Shown one piece after another: positions 1-7,249 of a stretch of DNA of 31,155 nt. Position 1 is the stretch's first letter, and the number at the start of each line of letters is the position of its first letter. The translations under genes and the position numbers were made by a program. The notes below the pieces were generated by a model. The model made no database searches. It was not told the DNA's origin and was given only the letters and a program-made list of their open reading frames with translations. The stretch is from Hyphomicrobium_A sp035517115 (GTDB taxonomy: Bacteria; Pseudomonadota; Alphaproteobacteria; Rhizobiales; Hyphomicrobiaceae), in the NCBI GenBank assembly GCA_035517115.1, contig DATIZL010000052.1, forward strand, positions 1 to 31,155. Direction: 5' to 3'.

Positions 1-360
1 CTTCGGCCCGAGCGTGCCCGACCAGAAGCACACGGGGTAGGTGGCGAAGAGGGTGTAGGCGCCGGTGTTGGTGGTCATCCACACCTCGAGCTCGGACTCC
101 GCCTTGAAAATGCGGATCATGATGGAGGCGTCGCGCGTCACATGGTGCGTGGCGAGGCGCTCATCGAGCTTGGTCAGGTCGGGCGTCCCCGGCAGCGGCA
201 GCTTGCCCTCGTCCGCGAGCCGCTTGCGCTGGGCGCGGTCGACGGCGCCCGCGGGAAGGTCCGGCGCCAGCGGAATCCCGGCGTGGGCTTGGCCGACCAT
301 GACGACCGCCGCACACAGCCCGAAGACCCAATGGCTTAGGTGTCCAGAGAACAGACGCAT
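1..360 (-). CDS. YafK-type L,D-transpeptidase family protein, 3' end cut by window edge
   Basis: Reading leftward from the ATG at 358-360, the frame stays open to base 1 (120 codons), so the catalytic C-terminal half lies outside the window. The first ~25 residues form a hydrophobic signal peptide ending in GQAHA, which predicts export. The remainder contains the block IRIFKAESELEVW, then TYPVCFWSGTLGPK. These match the equivalent blocks in the two upstream paralogues (IFKREFELEVW / YPICMWSGGLGPK and IFKEESELEVW / YPICNWSGVIGPK). YafK-family proteins act in the periplasm on meso-diaminopimelate cross-links; E. coli YafK/DpaA detaches Braun lipoprotein from murein. Whether this copy is a transferase or a hydrolase cannot be told from this fragment. 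A 160-bp gap separates it from the next paralogue, so it may have its own promoter or share the cluster's. Confidence 0.85.
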   Translation of the reverse strand, partial: MRLFSGHLSHWVFGLCAAVVMVGQAHAGIPLAPDLPAGAVDRAQRKRLADEGKLPLPGTPDLTKLDERLATHHVTRDASIMIRIFKAESELEVWMTTNTGAYTLFATYPVCFWSGTLGPK

Positions 361-520
361 TCACCACCTTTTCAAGATCGACCCCGAGGGCGCGCCAGCC
401 GGAAGAGGGGCGGGCTGCCCGTTTGCTGCCGGAATTGAAGGGCGCAAATGGACATTATCAAGTCACCACAGGCAGTTGCGGCGATTCGCCCCCGACGGGG
501 CCAACCCCCGCATTCACGGG

Positions 521-1375
521 TTATGTGCGCGAGGTTGTGCTCGGGCAGGAGTTTTCAATCGGCGCGCTGCCGTCCTTGTCGCCGCCGGCGGCGCGGAACG
601 CGTAGCGGTCGCGGCAGACACTGACCTCGGGCGGAATCTGCGTCTGCGCGAAGAGATCATGCCCCTGCTTGAGCTGCTGCCAGAACGGCGCCTCGGGAGC
701 GCGAGCATGGCGTGCCATGTTGTCGTCCGTCATCTGGAACGGGAACACCTGCACCTGGAACCGCTTTTGACCCGCCTGCAGTGCGGCGGTGACGAGGGTC
801 CAGATCTCGTCGATGACGGGGTCGGTCATGGCGTAGCAGCCGATCGAGCGGCAATCGCCGTGCACCATCAGCAACGAGCCGGTGCGGCCGTGCGCGCGAT
901 CGAAGGCGTTGGGAAAGCCGAGATTGAACGAGCGGTGATACTTGCTGTTTGGATTGAGCTGCGAGGCGTCGACCGTGTAGAAGCCCTCCGGCGCTTGGCG
1001 ATCGCCCTGGCGCTCCTTCGGCCCGAGCCCGCCCGACCACATGCAGATCGGATAGGCGGCGAAGCGCTCGAAGCGGCCATTGTGCTTCAGCCATACCTCC
1101 AGCTCGAACTCACGCTTGAAGATGCGCAGGAACACCGGATCGCCGAGCTTGGCGCCTTGGGCGGCGAGCCGGCCGGAGAGGTTCTCCAGATTGGGCGTGC
1201 CGGGCAGCGTCTTGCCGCTGGAATAGAGCTGCCAGTGCTCGGCCTTCTTGGACCAGATCGCCTCCTCCTCGAGGAAGGCGAAGATCTGCGGCCAGAACAC
1301 AAACATGCCGCCAGCGATGACTGCAATCAGCACGCCGAGAACGGCGAGCGTCTTCAGCGTGCGGCTCTTAGACAT
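521..1375 (-). CDS. YafK-type L,D-transpeptidase family protein (second tandem copy)
   Basis: A 284-residue protein. Residues ~8-28 form a hydrophobic segment that is probably an uncleaved N-terminal anchor, since no clear signal-peptidase site follows. The catalytic domain covers ~80-240. It contains LRIFKREFELEVW, the APEGFY motif, and the catalytic block VHGDCRSIGCYAMTD. H172 and C180 match the His and nucleophilic Cys of the YkuD/YafK fold. It starts only 3 bp after the stop of the upstream copy, so the two are almost certainly co-transcribed and possibly translationally coupled. The predicted role is periplasmic formation or cleavage of 3-3 or lipoprotein-murein links. The family is well supported; the exact reaction is not. 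The last ~40 residues (Cys-containing, Ser/Thr-rich) diverge from the neighbouring copy. Confidence 0.9.
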   Translation of the reverse strand: MSKSRTLKTLAVLGVLIAVIAGGMFVFWPQIFAFLEEEAIWSKKAEHWQLYSSGKTLPGTPNLENLSGRLAAQGAKLGDPVFLRIFKREFELEVWLKHNGRFERFAAYPICMWSGGLGPKERQGDRQAPEGFYTVDASQLNPNSKYHRSFNLGFPNAFDRAHGRTGSLLMVHGDCRSIGCYAMTDPVIDEIWTLVTAALQAGQKRFQVQVFPFQMTDDNMARHARAPEAPFWQQLKQGHDLFAQTQIPPEVSVCRDRYAFRAAGGDKDGSAPIENSCPSTTSRT

Positions 1376-1378
1376 GGC

Positions 1379-2371
1379 TTATTGGGGTGCCGTCGTGCTG
1401 CCGGTCGATTCCGAGACGCCGAGCCCGTACGAGGTTGCGAATGCGGCGTCGGGCTGGGCCGGCGCCGGCTTGGCGGCGGCGAAGTCCTGCATCTCCCGCA
1501 ACTTCGGTCCCGGCACGACGATGCGCTCCTCGGCGAGCTGTTGCTCGGACGGCTTCGGCACGAAGGGGGCGACGACCGGCCGCGTGAAGCGCGGGCAGGC
1601 CGCATCGGGGTGCACGAGCGCGTTGGGGGGCGCCTTGACGTTGACGACGTAGTGGTGGTCGCACACCGCGATCGCCGGCGGCAGGCGATACCGCTCGAAA
1701 TAGTCGTAGCCCTGCTTCAGCGTCTGCCAGAACGGGTAGTTGGGGTTGTTCCGGTAGCGCGCCATGTTCTCGTCCGACATGCGGAACGGGAACGCGTGCA
1801 CCTCGAAGCTCTCCTGGCCGCCTTTCAGCGCTTCGCGGGCGAGGCCGTAGATCTCCTCGATCAGCGCGTCCGTCATGGCATAGCAGCCGACCGACTTGCA
1901 CTTGCCGTGCACCATCAGCGCGTCGCCCGTCCGTTGCAGCGAGCGGTCGTAGGCGTTCGGATAGCCGAGGTTGAAGGCGAGGTAGTACTGGGAGTTCGGA
2001 TTCATCTGATTGGCGGAGACGCGGTAGAAACCCTCCGGTGCTTGATGGTCGCCGTACGTCGTCTTGGGGCCGATGACGCCCGACCAGTTGCAGATGGGGT
2101 AGGTCTTGAAGTGATAGAAGCGGCCGTCGTCGCGCGCCTTCCAGACCTCGAGCTCCGACTCTTCCTTGAAGATGCGAACGAAGATGGGCGCGCCCTGGTC
2201 CATGCCCTTGCGCCCCAAGAGCATCATCGCCTCGCTGCTCAACGGCTGGTCGGCGGCAGGGATGGTCGGCGCGCCGCCGCTGCAGGCCGCAAGCGCAAAC
2301 GCACCCGCGAGCGCCGCGATCGCTGCGCACACACGGGCTCTCATGCTCGAGCCAAGGATGGTCATACGCAT
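1379..2371 (-). CDS. YafK-type L,D-transpeptidase family lipoprotein (first gene of the cluster)
   Basis: A 330-residue protein. A basic N-terminus and hydrophobic stretch end in ALAAC with the lipobox Cys at residue 30, so it should be an outer- or inner-membrane lipoprotein. The catalytic domain contains FVRIFKEESELEVW, APEGFY and VHGKCKSVGCYAMTD, with H155 and C163 as the catalytic pair. The start at 2371 has AGGGG about 9 bp upstream. A second ATG (2342-2344) would also leave a complete signal peptide. The C-terminal ~80 residues are Pro/Ala-rich and probably extend beyond the catalytic fold. It is the promoter-proximal gene: a CtrA-type box lies 46 bp upstream, and the second copy follows after 3 bp. 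In Hyphomicrobiales, which grow from one pole, L,D-transpeptidase-type cross-linking is prominent. Linking this cluster to polar growth is inference. Confidence 0.9.
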   Translation of the reverse strand: MRMTILGSSMRARVCAAIAALAGAFALAACSGGAPTIPAADQPLSSEAMMLLGRKGMDQGAPIFVRIFKEESELEVWKARDDGRFYHFKTYPICNWSGVIGPKTTYGDHQAPEGFYRVSANQMNPNSQYYLAFNLGYPNAYDRSLQRTGDALMVHGKCKSVGCYAMTDALIEEIYGLAREALKGGQESFEVHAFPFRMSDENMARYRNNPNYPFWQTLKQGYDYFERYRLPPAIAVCDHHYVVNVKAPPNALVHPDAACPRFTRPVVAPFVPKPSEQQLAEERIVVPGPKLREMQDFAAAKPAPAQPDAAFATSYGLGVSESTGSTTAPQ

Positions 2372-2416
2372 ACGCAGTGCCCCTGGCGCACGGTGATCAC
2401 CATCGACGTCTAACCC

Positions 2417-2431
2417 TTAAGATATCGTTAA
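2417..2431. promoter_or_regulatory. CtrA-type binding box (TTAA-N7-TTAA)
   Basis: TTAA at 2417-2420 and TTAA at 2428-2431 are separated by exactly 7 bases (GATATCG). This is the full consensus spacing of the alphaproteobacterial cell-cycle regulator CtrA. The box is readable on both strands, is flanked by CC/GG, and is 46 bp upstream of the L,D-transpeptidase lipoprotein gene, in a locally AT-richer stretch. Binding is inferred from the motif only; no clear -10 element was identified. Confidence 0.55.
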
Positions 2432-2552
2432 GGTTACGAAATTCCTAGCGCGCCGGCAGAACTTAGCTGCCATGGTGATTCTCGCCCAGTATGCCGAGGA
2501 GTTGGACGGCAATTTGACGGTTAACGAGCGGTTTCGGCTGAAAAAATCGCCC

Positions 2553-3527
2553 CTAGAGCGCCTGCCCGATCTCCATGAAGCGCTCGCGCCGCTGGCGCAC
2601 GATCTCCTCCGGGCTCTTGCCGTCGAACTCCGACAGCGCACGCGCGATCGCATCCCCCGTCGCCTTCATGATCTGCTCCCGGTCGCGATGAGCGCCGCCG
2701 ATGGGCTCCGAGATGATCACGTCGATGACGCCGAGCTGATCGAGGTCCTGGGCGGTAATCTTCATGTTGGTCGCCGCATCGATGGCCTTGGCGGAATCCC
2801 GCCACAGGATCGAGGCGGCGGCCTCGGGCGAGGCGACCGTGTAGATCGCGTGCTCGAGCATGAGGATGCGGTTCGCCGTGGCAATGGCGATGGCGCCGCC
2901 CGAGCCGCCCTCGCCGATCACCACCGTGATCAGCGGCACGCCGATGCGCAGGCAGCAGTCGGTGGAGCGGGCGATCGCCTCGGCCTGGCCGCGCTCCTCC
3001 GCACCGATGCCGGGATAGGCCCCGGCGGTGTCGATCAGCGTGATGACCGGAATATTGAAGCGCTCGGCGAGCTCCATGAGCCGCACGGCCTTGCGATAGC
3101 CTTCGGGCTTGGCCATGCCGAAGTTATGACGAATGCGACTCTCGGTATCGGACCCCTTCTCGTGCCCCATGACCATGACGGAGCGGCCGCGGAAGCGCCC
3201 GAGCCCGCCCACGATGGCCTCGTCCTCGGCAAAGTAGCGGTCCCCCGCCAAGGGCGTGAAGTCATCGATCAGCGCGTTGACGAAGTCGAGGCAGTGCGGG
3301 CGCTCGGGATGGCGTGCCACTTGCGTCTTCTGCCAGGGGGTAAGCTTGCCGTAGGTATCGACGAGGGCCGCCCTCGCTTTCTGCTCGAGCTTCTTGATCT
3401 CGTCGGCGATGGAGACCGGCCGGTCGTCGCCCTCGAGCGCGCGCAGCTCGGCGACCTTGCTCTCGAGCTCGGCGATGGGCTTCTCGAAGTCGAGATACGT
3501 GCGGATGGTTGTTGCAGGACGGTCCAA
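2553..3527 (-). CDS. accA: Acetyl-CoA carboxylase carboxyltransferase subunit alpha
   Basis: A 324-residue protein of the expected AccA length. The AccA N-terminal signature TYLDFEKPIAELE appears at ~10-22. The crotonase-fold core carries FGMAKPEGYRKA, LIDTAGAYPGIGAEERGQ and the oxyanion/substrate loop GEGGSGGAIAI. Together with AccD it transfers the carboxyl group from carboxybiotin to acetyl-CoA, giving malonyl-CoA for fatty-acid synthesis in the cytoplasm. The start is TTG at 3525-3527: no ATG or GTG occurs in frame upstream before a stop, and the next internal Met is far inside the conserved core. GAGAAGAG just upstream can serve as ribosome-binding site. The gene follows xerD on the same strand with an 88-bp gap that contains a candidate promoter, so it is probably transcribed separately. 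Confidence 0.97.
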   Translation of the reverse strand: MDRPATTIRTYLDFEKPIAELESKVAELRALEGDDRPVSIADEIKKLEQKARAALVDTYGKLTPWQKTQVARHPERPHCLDFVNALIDDFTPLAGDRYFAEDEAIVGGLGRFRGRSVMVMGHEKGSDTESRIRHNFGMAKPEGYRKAVRLMELAERFNIPVITLIDTAGAYPGIGAEERGQAEAIARSTDCCLRIGVPLITVVIGEGGSGGAIAIATANRILMLEHAIYTVASPEAAASILWRDSAKAIDAATNMKITAQDLDQLGVIDVIISEPIGGAHRDREQIMKATGDAIARALSEFDGKSPEEIVRQRRERFMEIGQAL

Positions 3528-3557
3528 TGCTCTTCTCGCGGGGATTAAGGGCTGCGG

Positions 3558-3586
3558 ACAATCGCGCCGCGGCTTTGCGCCGTCAA
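3558..3586 (-). promoter_or_regulatory. Candidate sigma-70-type promoter for accA
   Basis: On the minus strand TTGACG (3581-3586) is followed after exactly 17 bp by GATTGT (3558-3563). The -35 matches the consensus at 5 of 6 positions and the -10 at 3 of 6, as is common in alphaproteobacteria. It would give a leader of roughly 24 nt before the TTG start of accA. Confidence 0.4.
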
Positions 3587-3615
3587 GACCGATACCCGGT
3601 CCGGATTAACGCACT

Positions 3616-4560
3616 CTAATGTCCTCTACGGGCCAAAGGATGGTGCTCCTCGACGAGCTTCTTCAGCCGCTCCTCCAGCACGTGCGTGTAGATCTCGGTA
3701 GTTGAGATGTCGGCGTGCCCCAAGAGCTTTTGCAGCGAGCGCAAATCGGCGCCGCGGTCCAAGAGGTGGCTCGCGAACGCGTGGCGCAGCACGTGCGGGC
3801 TCACGCGCTCCGGATCGAGCCCCGCCTCGACGGCAAGCTCCTTCAAGTCCTGGGCGAAGCGCTGGCGCGTGACGTGGCCTTGAGCGCTGCGCGACGGGAA
3901 CAGCCACTTGGTGGCAACCGTCGGCGTAAAGCCTTCCGCCTCGGAAGCGCCTACACCCAGGTAACGGTCGAGCGCCTTGCGGGCGGAGGCATTGAGCGGC
4001 ACGAGCCGCTCGCGGCCGCCCTTCCCCTTGATGGTCAGCACGCGCTCATCCCCGGAGAGCACGGCGCGCGGCAGCGAAACGAGCTCGCTGACGCGCATGC
4101 CGGTGGCATAGAGCATCTCGATGAGGCAATGCAGCCGCAGCGCCCGGCGGCGATCCGAGCCGGTCGCTGTTTCTGCGCGCTTCGCCGCGGCGCTGATGAG
4201 CCGATCGACCTCGGCGACGTTGAGCGTCTTGGGAAGCGCACGGCTTTTGCGCGGAGCCGCCTGGCCGAGCGTGGGATCGTTTGCAGCGACGCCCTCGGCG
4301 AGGAGGAATTTGTAGAGCTGCCGCACGGCCGAGAGCCGGCGCGCGCGAGAGGCTGGTTTCAGCCCGGCTGTGGCCGCCTCTTTGAAATAGTCGGAGATGT
4401 CGGTGCTCGTAGCGGCAGCGAGCCTTACGCTGCGGCGCTGCAGGAACTGAGCGTAGTCGGCGAGATCGCGCCGGTAGGCCTCGATCGTATTCGCCGCCGC
4501 GCCGCGCTCGGCCGCGAGCATGGCGAGGAAGGATTCGATGTGCTCTGGCGCTTGGACCAT
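3616..4560 (-). CDS. xerD: Site-specific tyrosine recombinase XerD
   Basis: A 314-residue tyrosine recombinase of normal XerD length. An N-terminal SAM-like DNA-binding domain (~1-95; FLAMLAAERGAAANTIEAYRR) precedes the catalytic domain. The latter carries the Arg of GMRVSEL, the Lys of KGKGGRER, the HVLRHAFASH box, LGHADISTTEIYTH and its nucleophilic Tyr. With XerC it resolves chromosome dimers at dif near the septum. The ATG at 4558-4560 is preferred; an in-frame TTG at 4578 would add six residues but has no usable ribosome-binding spacing. The gene begins 25 bp after the stop of the secreted hypothetical gene upstream and likely shares its transcript. It belongs to the chromosomal Xer set rather than to a mobile element: no phage or conjugation genes lie near it. 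Confidence 0.93.
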   Translation of the reverse strand: MVQAPEHIESFLAMLAAERGAAANTIEAYRRDLADYAQFLQRRSVRLAAATSTDISDYFKEAATAGLKPASRARRLSAVRQLYKFLLAEGVAANDPTLGQAAPRKSRALPKTLNVAEVDRLISAAAKRAETATGSDRRRALRLHCLIEMLYATGMRVSELVSLPRAVLSGDERVLTIKGKGGRERLVPLNASARKALDRYLGVGASEAEGFTPTVATKWLFPSRSAQGHVTRQRFAQDLKELAVEAGLDPERVSPHVLRHAFASHLLDRGADLRSLQKLLGHADISTTEIYTHVLEERLKKLVEEHHPLARRGH

Positions 4561-4585
4561 CCCGCCTCGGCCCGGCAAACCTCAG

Positions 4586-6340
4586 CTAGTTGACGATCGC
4601 GCGCGGCCAGCTCGCAAACAACGCCTCGAAACCGAGCCTGCGCGCATCTGGCTCGAGCCCGGCGCGTTTGAGCGCGCGGATCGAATCGCCGAGAGCGATC
4701 ATGTGCGCGCCCTCTGCGCCGTTGGGCCCCAAGGTCTTCATGGCGAGCAGCACCGTGTGGCCGAACTCGCGCTTCTTGGCCGCATCCTGCAGCTCGGAGA
4801 GGATACCGGTCTCCGGCAGATAGCCGCCGGCCGGCTGCGGCGTGCGGCTCGCGGCCTCCCATAGCGGAATGGGCACGTCGTACTCCAGCGCATCGAGCAC
4901 GGTGGCGATCCGGTGGAGCAGCGTCGGATCGAGACGTCCATGCACGGCAAGATCCTCGATGTAGTGCAGGCTCGCGCGGCGGTCTCCCGGCGCGTTGCTG
5001 TCGGCAATATCGATGAGGGCAAGCCAGTGCGTGAGGCTCCCTTCCGGCCCCCCTCCCTGCGTAGCGCCAAAGTTGGCCCAGCTGCGCGCCTTGTCGTACT
5101 CACCCGCCGCGAGCGCGACTTCGATCGCAGTCTCGGCGTACCAGCCGATCTCGGGGACGGGTTGGATCGTGTCGCTCGCCCGCGCCGACATGCGCAGGGC
5201 CGCGAGGTAGAAGCCCGCCCGCCGCGATTCATCGAGGAAGGAGCGGATGAGCCGCACCTTCTTCAGGGGCGTGTGCTCGACCTCCGCCGCGACAAACAAC
5301 TGCGCGCGCCGCTCGGCCGTGTTGGGGGCACCCCCGGCAGGGCCGAGCGAAGCATGGCGCCGGTAGATATCGGCGAGCTCGTCAGGCGTGATGGCGTTGA
5401 GCTGCGCTGCGCCCTCTGCCGCCGGCAGTTTGAGGGCGGGTGGCGTGTTAGGGTCGAGGGCGAGGGCGCCCAGCAGCGACGGTGCGCCCTGCTTCAGAAG
5501 AATAGCGGGCTCGACGGTGCCGCCGGCCGCTTCGACCAGCCGGTAGTCGAGCAGCGAGATGGTCTCCTTGCTGGTGATGTTGGGCTTCGCGCCGACGGAA
5601 ATGGCGTCGAGCGCTTCAAGTCCCGCCGTGGTCTTGAGCCCCTCCTCGCGCGCCATCTCGGCCGCGAGCCCCGCCGCTGCAGCGTCGCCGGCGACGGCCG
5701 CGCAATAGCCGGAGATGATGGCGGATTGCGCCCTCAAGGGCTTCGGCAGGTCCGCGGGAGGTGCGCCTGCGCTCTGGGCCTCAGCGCAGCCCTGCTCCTT
5801 CTTGCCGAGGCCGATGTCGTTGCGTGCGGCGAGCGTGCCGACAACGCCGCTCGAAGCCGGCATCTTGGCGAGCTCTTGCCCCGCCTGCTCGAGCAGGCCG
5901 GAGCGATAAAGCATCTCGAGCCTCAAGGCCATGAACTGCTGGTTGACGTCGCCGCCGCTGGGTGGCGTCACATCGGAGGTGACGAGCCGCAACCACAGCG
6001 CGTGCAGCGTCGGCGAGCGCGGCGGAATCTCGATCTCGGCGACAAGGCGCTCAAACGTCCCCACATCGAGCCCGCGCCACAGCTCATAAGGCAGGCCCGA
6101 GCCGTCGCTCGCCATCACCGGGGCAAGATCGATGCGCTCGACCGCCTGGCTCTTGGCTTCACCGGGTGACGGCGCGATGGTGTCGGGACCCTGCGGAGGC
6201 GGAGGCTGCCGCTGCGGCTCGGGCCGCTTTTTCTCGGTGAATAGGTCTAAGGGGTCCCAATCCTGGGCGACGGCATCATGGACGGGAAGCGTCTGCGCCA
6301 GCGCCGCGACCACCACGATTGCGAGAGCCGGATTGCGCAT
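4586..6340 (-). CDS. Secreted helical-repeat protein of unknown function
   Basis: A 584-residue protein I do not recognise as a named family. Residues 1-25 form a classic signal peptide (hydrophobic core AIVVVAALAQ, cleavage after AVA). A Pro/Gln-rich linker follows (~35-65). The rest is Ala/Leu-rich with regularly spaced helices (e.g. LRLEMLYRSGLLEQAGQELAKM, AIEVALAAGEYDKARSWANF), which looks like a TPR/SEL1-type alpha-solenoid, although no repeat is canonical. It has no membrane segment after the signal, so it is probably periplasmic. It sits between the 48-aa membrane-protein gene (14 bp upstream) and xerD (25 bp downstream). The position next to xerD appears conserved in Hyphomicrobiales by recollection only. 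A link to septal or envelope processes would be guesswork. The codon pattern matches its neighbours. Confidence 0.85.
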   Translation of the reverse strand: MRNPALAIVVVAALAQTLPVHDAVAQDWDPLDLFTEKKRPEPQRQPPPPQGPDTIAPSPGEAKSQAVERIDLAPVMASDGSGLPYELWRGLDVGTFERLVAEIEIPPRSPTLHALWLRLVTSDVTPPSGGDVNQQFMALRLEMLYRSGLLEQAGQELAKMPASSGVVGTLAARNDIGLGKKEQGCAEAQSAGAPPADLPKPLRAQSAIISGYCAAVAGDAAAAGLAAEMAREEGLKTTAGLEALDAISVGAKPNITSKETISLLDYRLVEAAGGTVEPAILLKQGAPSLLGALALDPNTPPALKLPAAEGAAQLNAITPDELADIYRRHASLGPAGGAPNTAERRAQLFVAAEVEHTPLKKVRLIRSFLDESRRAGFYLAALRMSARASDTIQPVPEIGWYAETAIEVALAAGEYDKARSWANFGATQGGGPEGSLTHWLALIDIADSNAPGDRRASLHYIEDLAVHGRLDPTLLHRIATVLDALEYDVPIPLWEAASRTPQPAGGYLPETGILSELQDAAKKREFGHTVLLAMKTLGPNGAEGAHMIALGDSIRALKRAGLEPDARRLGFEALFASWPRAIVN

Positions 6341-6354
6341 GGCGGATGAGCTGG

Positions 6355-6501
6355 CTACTCGGTTCGAACTTTGACGCCCGGAACGGGCTTGGTGACGGTG
6401 CGCGTCTGGGGCTCGAATTTGGTAGCAAGGATGTAAAGCACGCCCAGAATGATGGCGCCAATGGTGCCAACGACCGCAAGAAACCGGAACAAGCTCGGCA
6501 T
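6355..6501 (-). CDS. Conserved-looking 48-residue single-pass membrane protein
   Basis: A short ORF below the usual length cut-off. ATG is at 6499-6501 and TAG at 6355-6357. The product starts MPSLFRFLAVVGTIGAII, continues LGVLYILATKFEP and ends in a polar, basic tail (QTRTVTKPVPGVKVRTE). The layout is a short basic N-terminus, one transmembrane helix of about 20 residues and a periplasmic or cytoplasmic tail. The ...LATxxEP...V...P pattern resembles a small membrane protein that I recall in front of xerD in many rhizobia, often misnamed 'histidine kinase'; it has no kinase features. It lies 14 bp upstream of the 584-residue gene and ~40 bp downstream of a good promoter. That position supports translation as the first gene of an operon running through xerD. 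Function unknown. Confidence 0.75.
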   Translation of the reverse strand: MPSLFRFLAVVGTIGAIILGVLYILATKFEPQTRTVTKPVPGVKVRTE

Positions 6502-6547
6502 TTTGCTATCCCGCGTCCTGTTTTAAGTCTCTTTGCATGGTGGCGCC

Positions 6548-6576
6548 ATTATGACTTGCACTTGGGCACAATCCAA
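6548..6576 (-). promoter_or_regulatory. Candidate sigma-70 promoter for the small-protein / xerD operon
   Basis: On the minus strand TTGGAT (6571-6576) and CATAAT (6548-6553) are separated by exactly 17 bp. The -10 matches the consensus at 5 of 6 positions and the -35 at 4 of 6. Transcription would begin about 40 nt before the 48-aa ORF. It lies in the divergent region shared with aroK. Confidence 0.45.
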
Positions 6577-6673
6577 AGTAGGCGCCCTTTAACCGCAAGG
6601 CGCTCCACAATGCCTGTTGGAGCCGCCGCGAGCAGTCAATTCGAATCGGGCTCGATCGCAAGAGTAAGACAAG

Positions 6674-7249
6674 ATGTGCGAGGCTCAATCGCTTGAGGCG
6701 ATCAAATCCGCACTTGGCGACAAGTCGATCGTCATGGTCGGCCTGATGGGCTGCGGCAAATCGGCTGTCGGCCGCCGGCTCGCCGCCCGCCTCGGCTTGC
6801 CTTTCGTCGACGCGGACGAGGAGATCGAGAAAGCGGCCGGCCAGAGCATCGAGGATATATTCACCGAGCATGGCGAACCTTATTTCCGCGAGGGCGAGCG
6901 CAAGGTCCTTACCCGCCTGATGCGGTCGGGGCCGCAGGTCCTGGCCACGGGCGGCGGCGCCTTCATGAATCCCGAGACGCGCGCGGCCATAATGGAGCGC
7001 GGCATCTCGGTGTGGCTCAAGGCGGATCTGCCCCTGCTCGTGCGCCGTGTGGGCAAGCGCAACAACCGGCCGCTCTTGAAGGGTGGCGATCCCGAGGCCG
7101 TGATGCGAACGCTGATGGACCTGCGCTACCCCATCTATGCGCAGGCCGACATCACAGTAGAAAGCCGCGACGTGCCTCACGAGGTGATCGTCGCCGAGAT
7201 CATCGAGCGGCTCGCCGAAGTGCCGCCGGCACCGGTGGAGGCGCCATGA
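6674..7249 (+). CDS. aroK: Shikimate kinase
   Basis: A 191-residue P-loop kinase. Walker A is GLMGCGKSAVGRRLA (~23-37); the shikimate-binding DADEEIE follows, then YFREGER, the Walker-B-like GGGAF, and the lid segment around RNNRPLL. It phosphorylates shikimate at the 3-OH using ATP in chorismate synthesis. The ATG is preceded by a weak purine-rich stretch (AAGAG...AAGACAAG). The gene ends in ATGA, overlapping the aroB start by 4 bp, so the two are translationally coupled and supply consecutive branches of the same pathway. The ~18-residue N-terminal extension before the P-loop and the Pro/Ala-rich end are mild additions to the E. coli-size enzyme and are usual in rhizobia. Confidence 0.96.
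   Translation: MCEAQSLEAIKSALGDKSIVMVGLMGCGKSAVGRRLAARLGLPFVDADEEIEKAAGQSIEDIFTEHGEPYFREGERKVLTRLMRSGPQVLATGGGAFMNPETRAAIMERGISVWLKADLPLLVRRVGKRNNRPLLKGGDPEAVMRTLMDLRYPIYAQADITVESRDVPHEVIVAEIIERLAEVPPAPVEAP

Noticed and set aside
65..2413. A 782-residue open frame on the plus strand across the L,D-transpeptidase cluster
   Set aside because: It is an antisense shadow of three real genes. Its product is Arg/Ala/Val/Asp-rich without motifs, while the minus-strand frames carry catalytic motifs.
3606..3620. TTAA-N7-TAAT near the xerD stop as a CtrA half site
   Set aside because: The second half does not match the consensus and it overlaps the end of xerD.
3616..4560. xerD as an integrase of a mobile element
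   Set aside because: Length, motifs and housekeeping neighbourhood fit the chromosomal XerD; no attachment repeats or phage genes are nearby.
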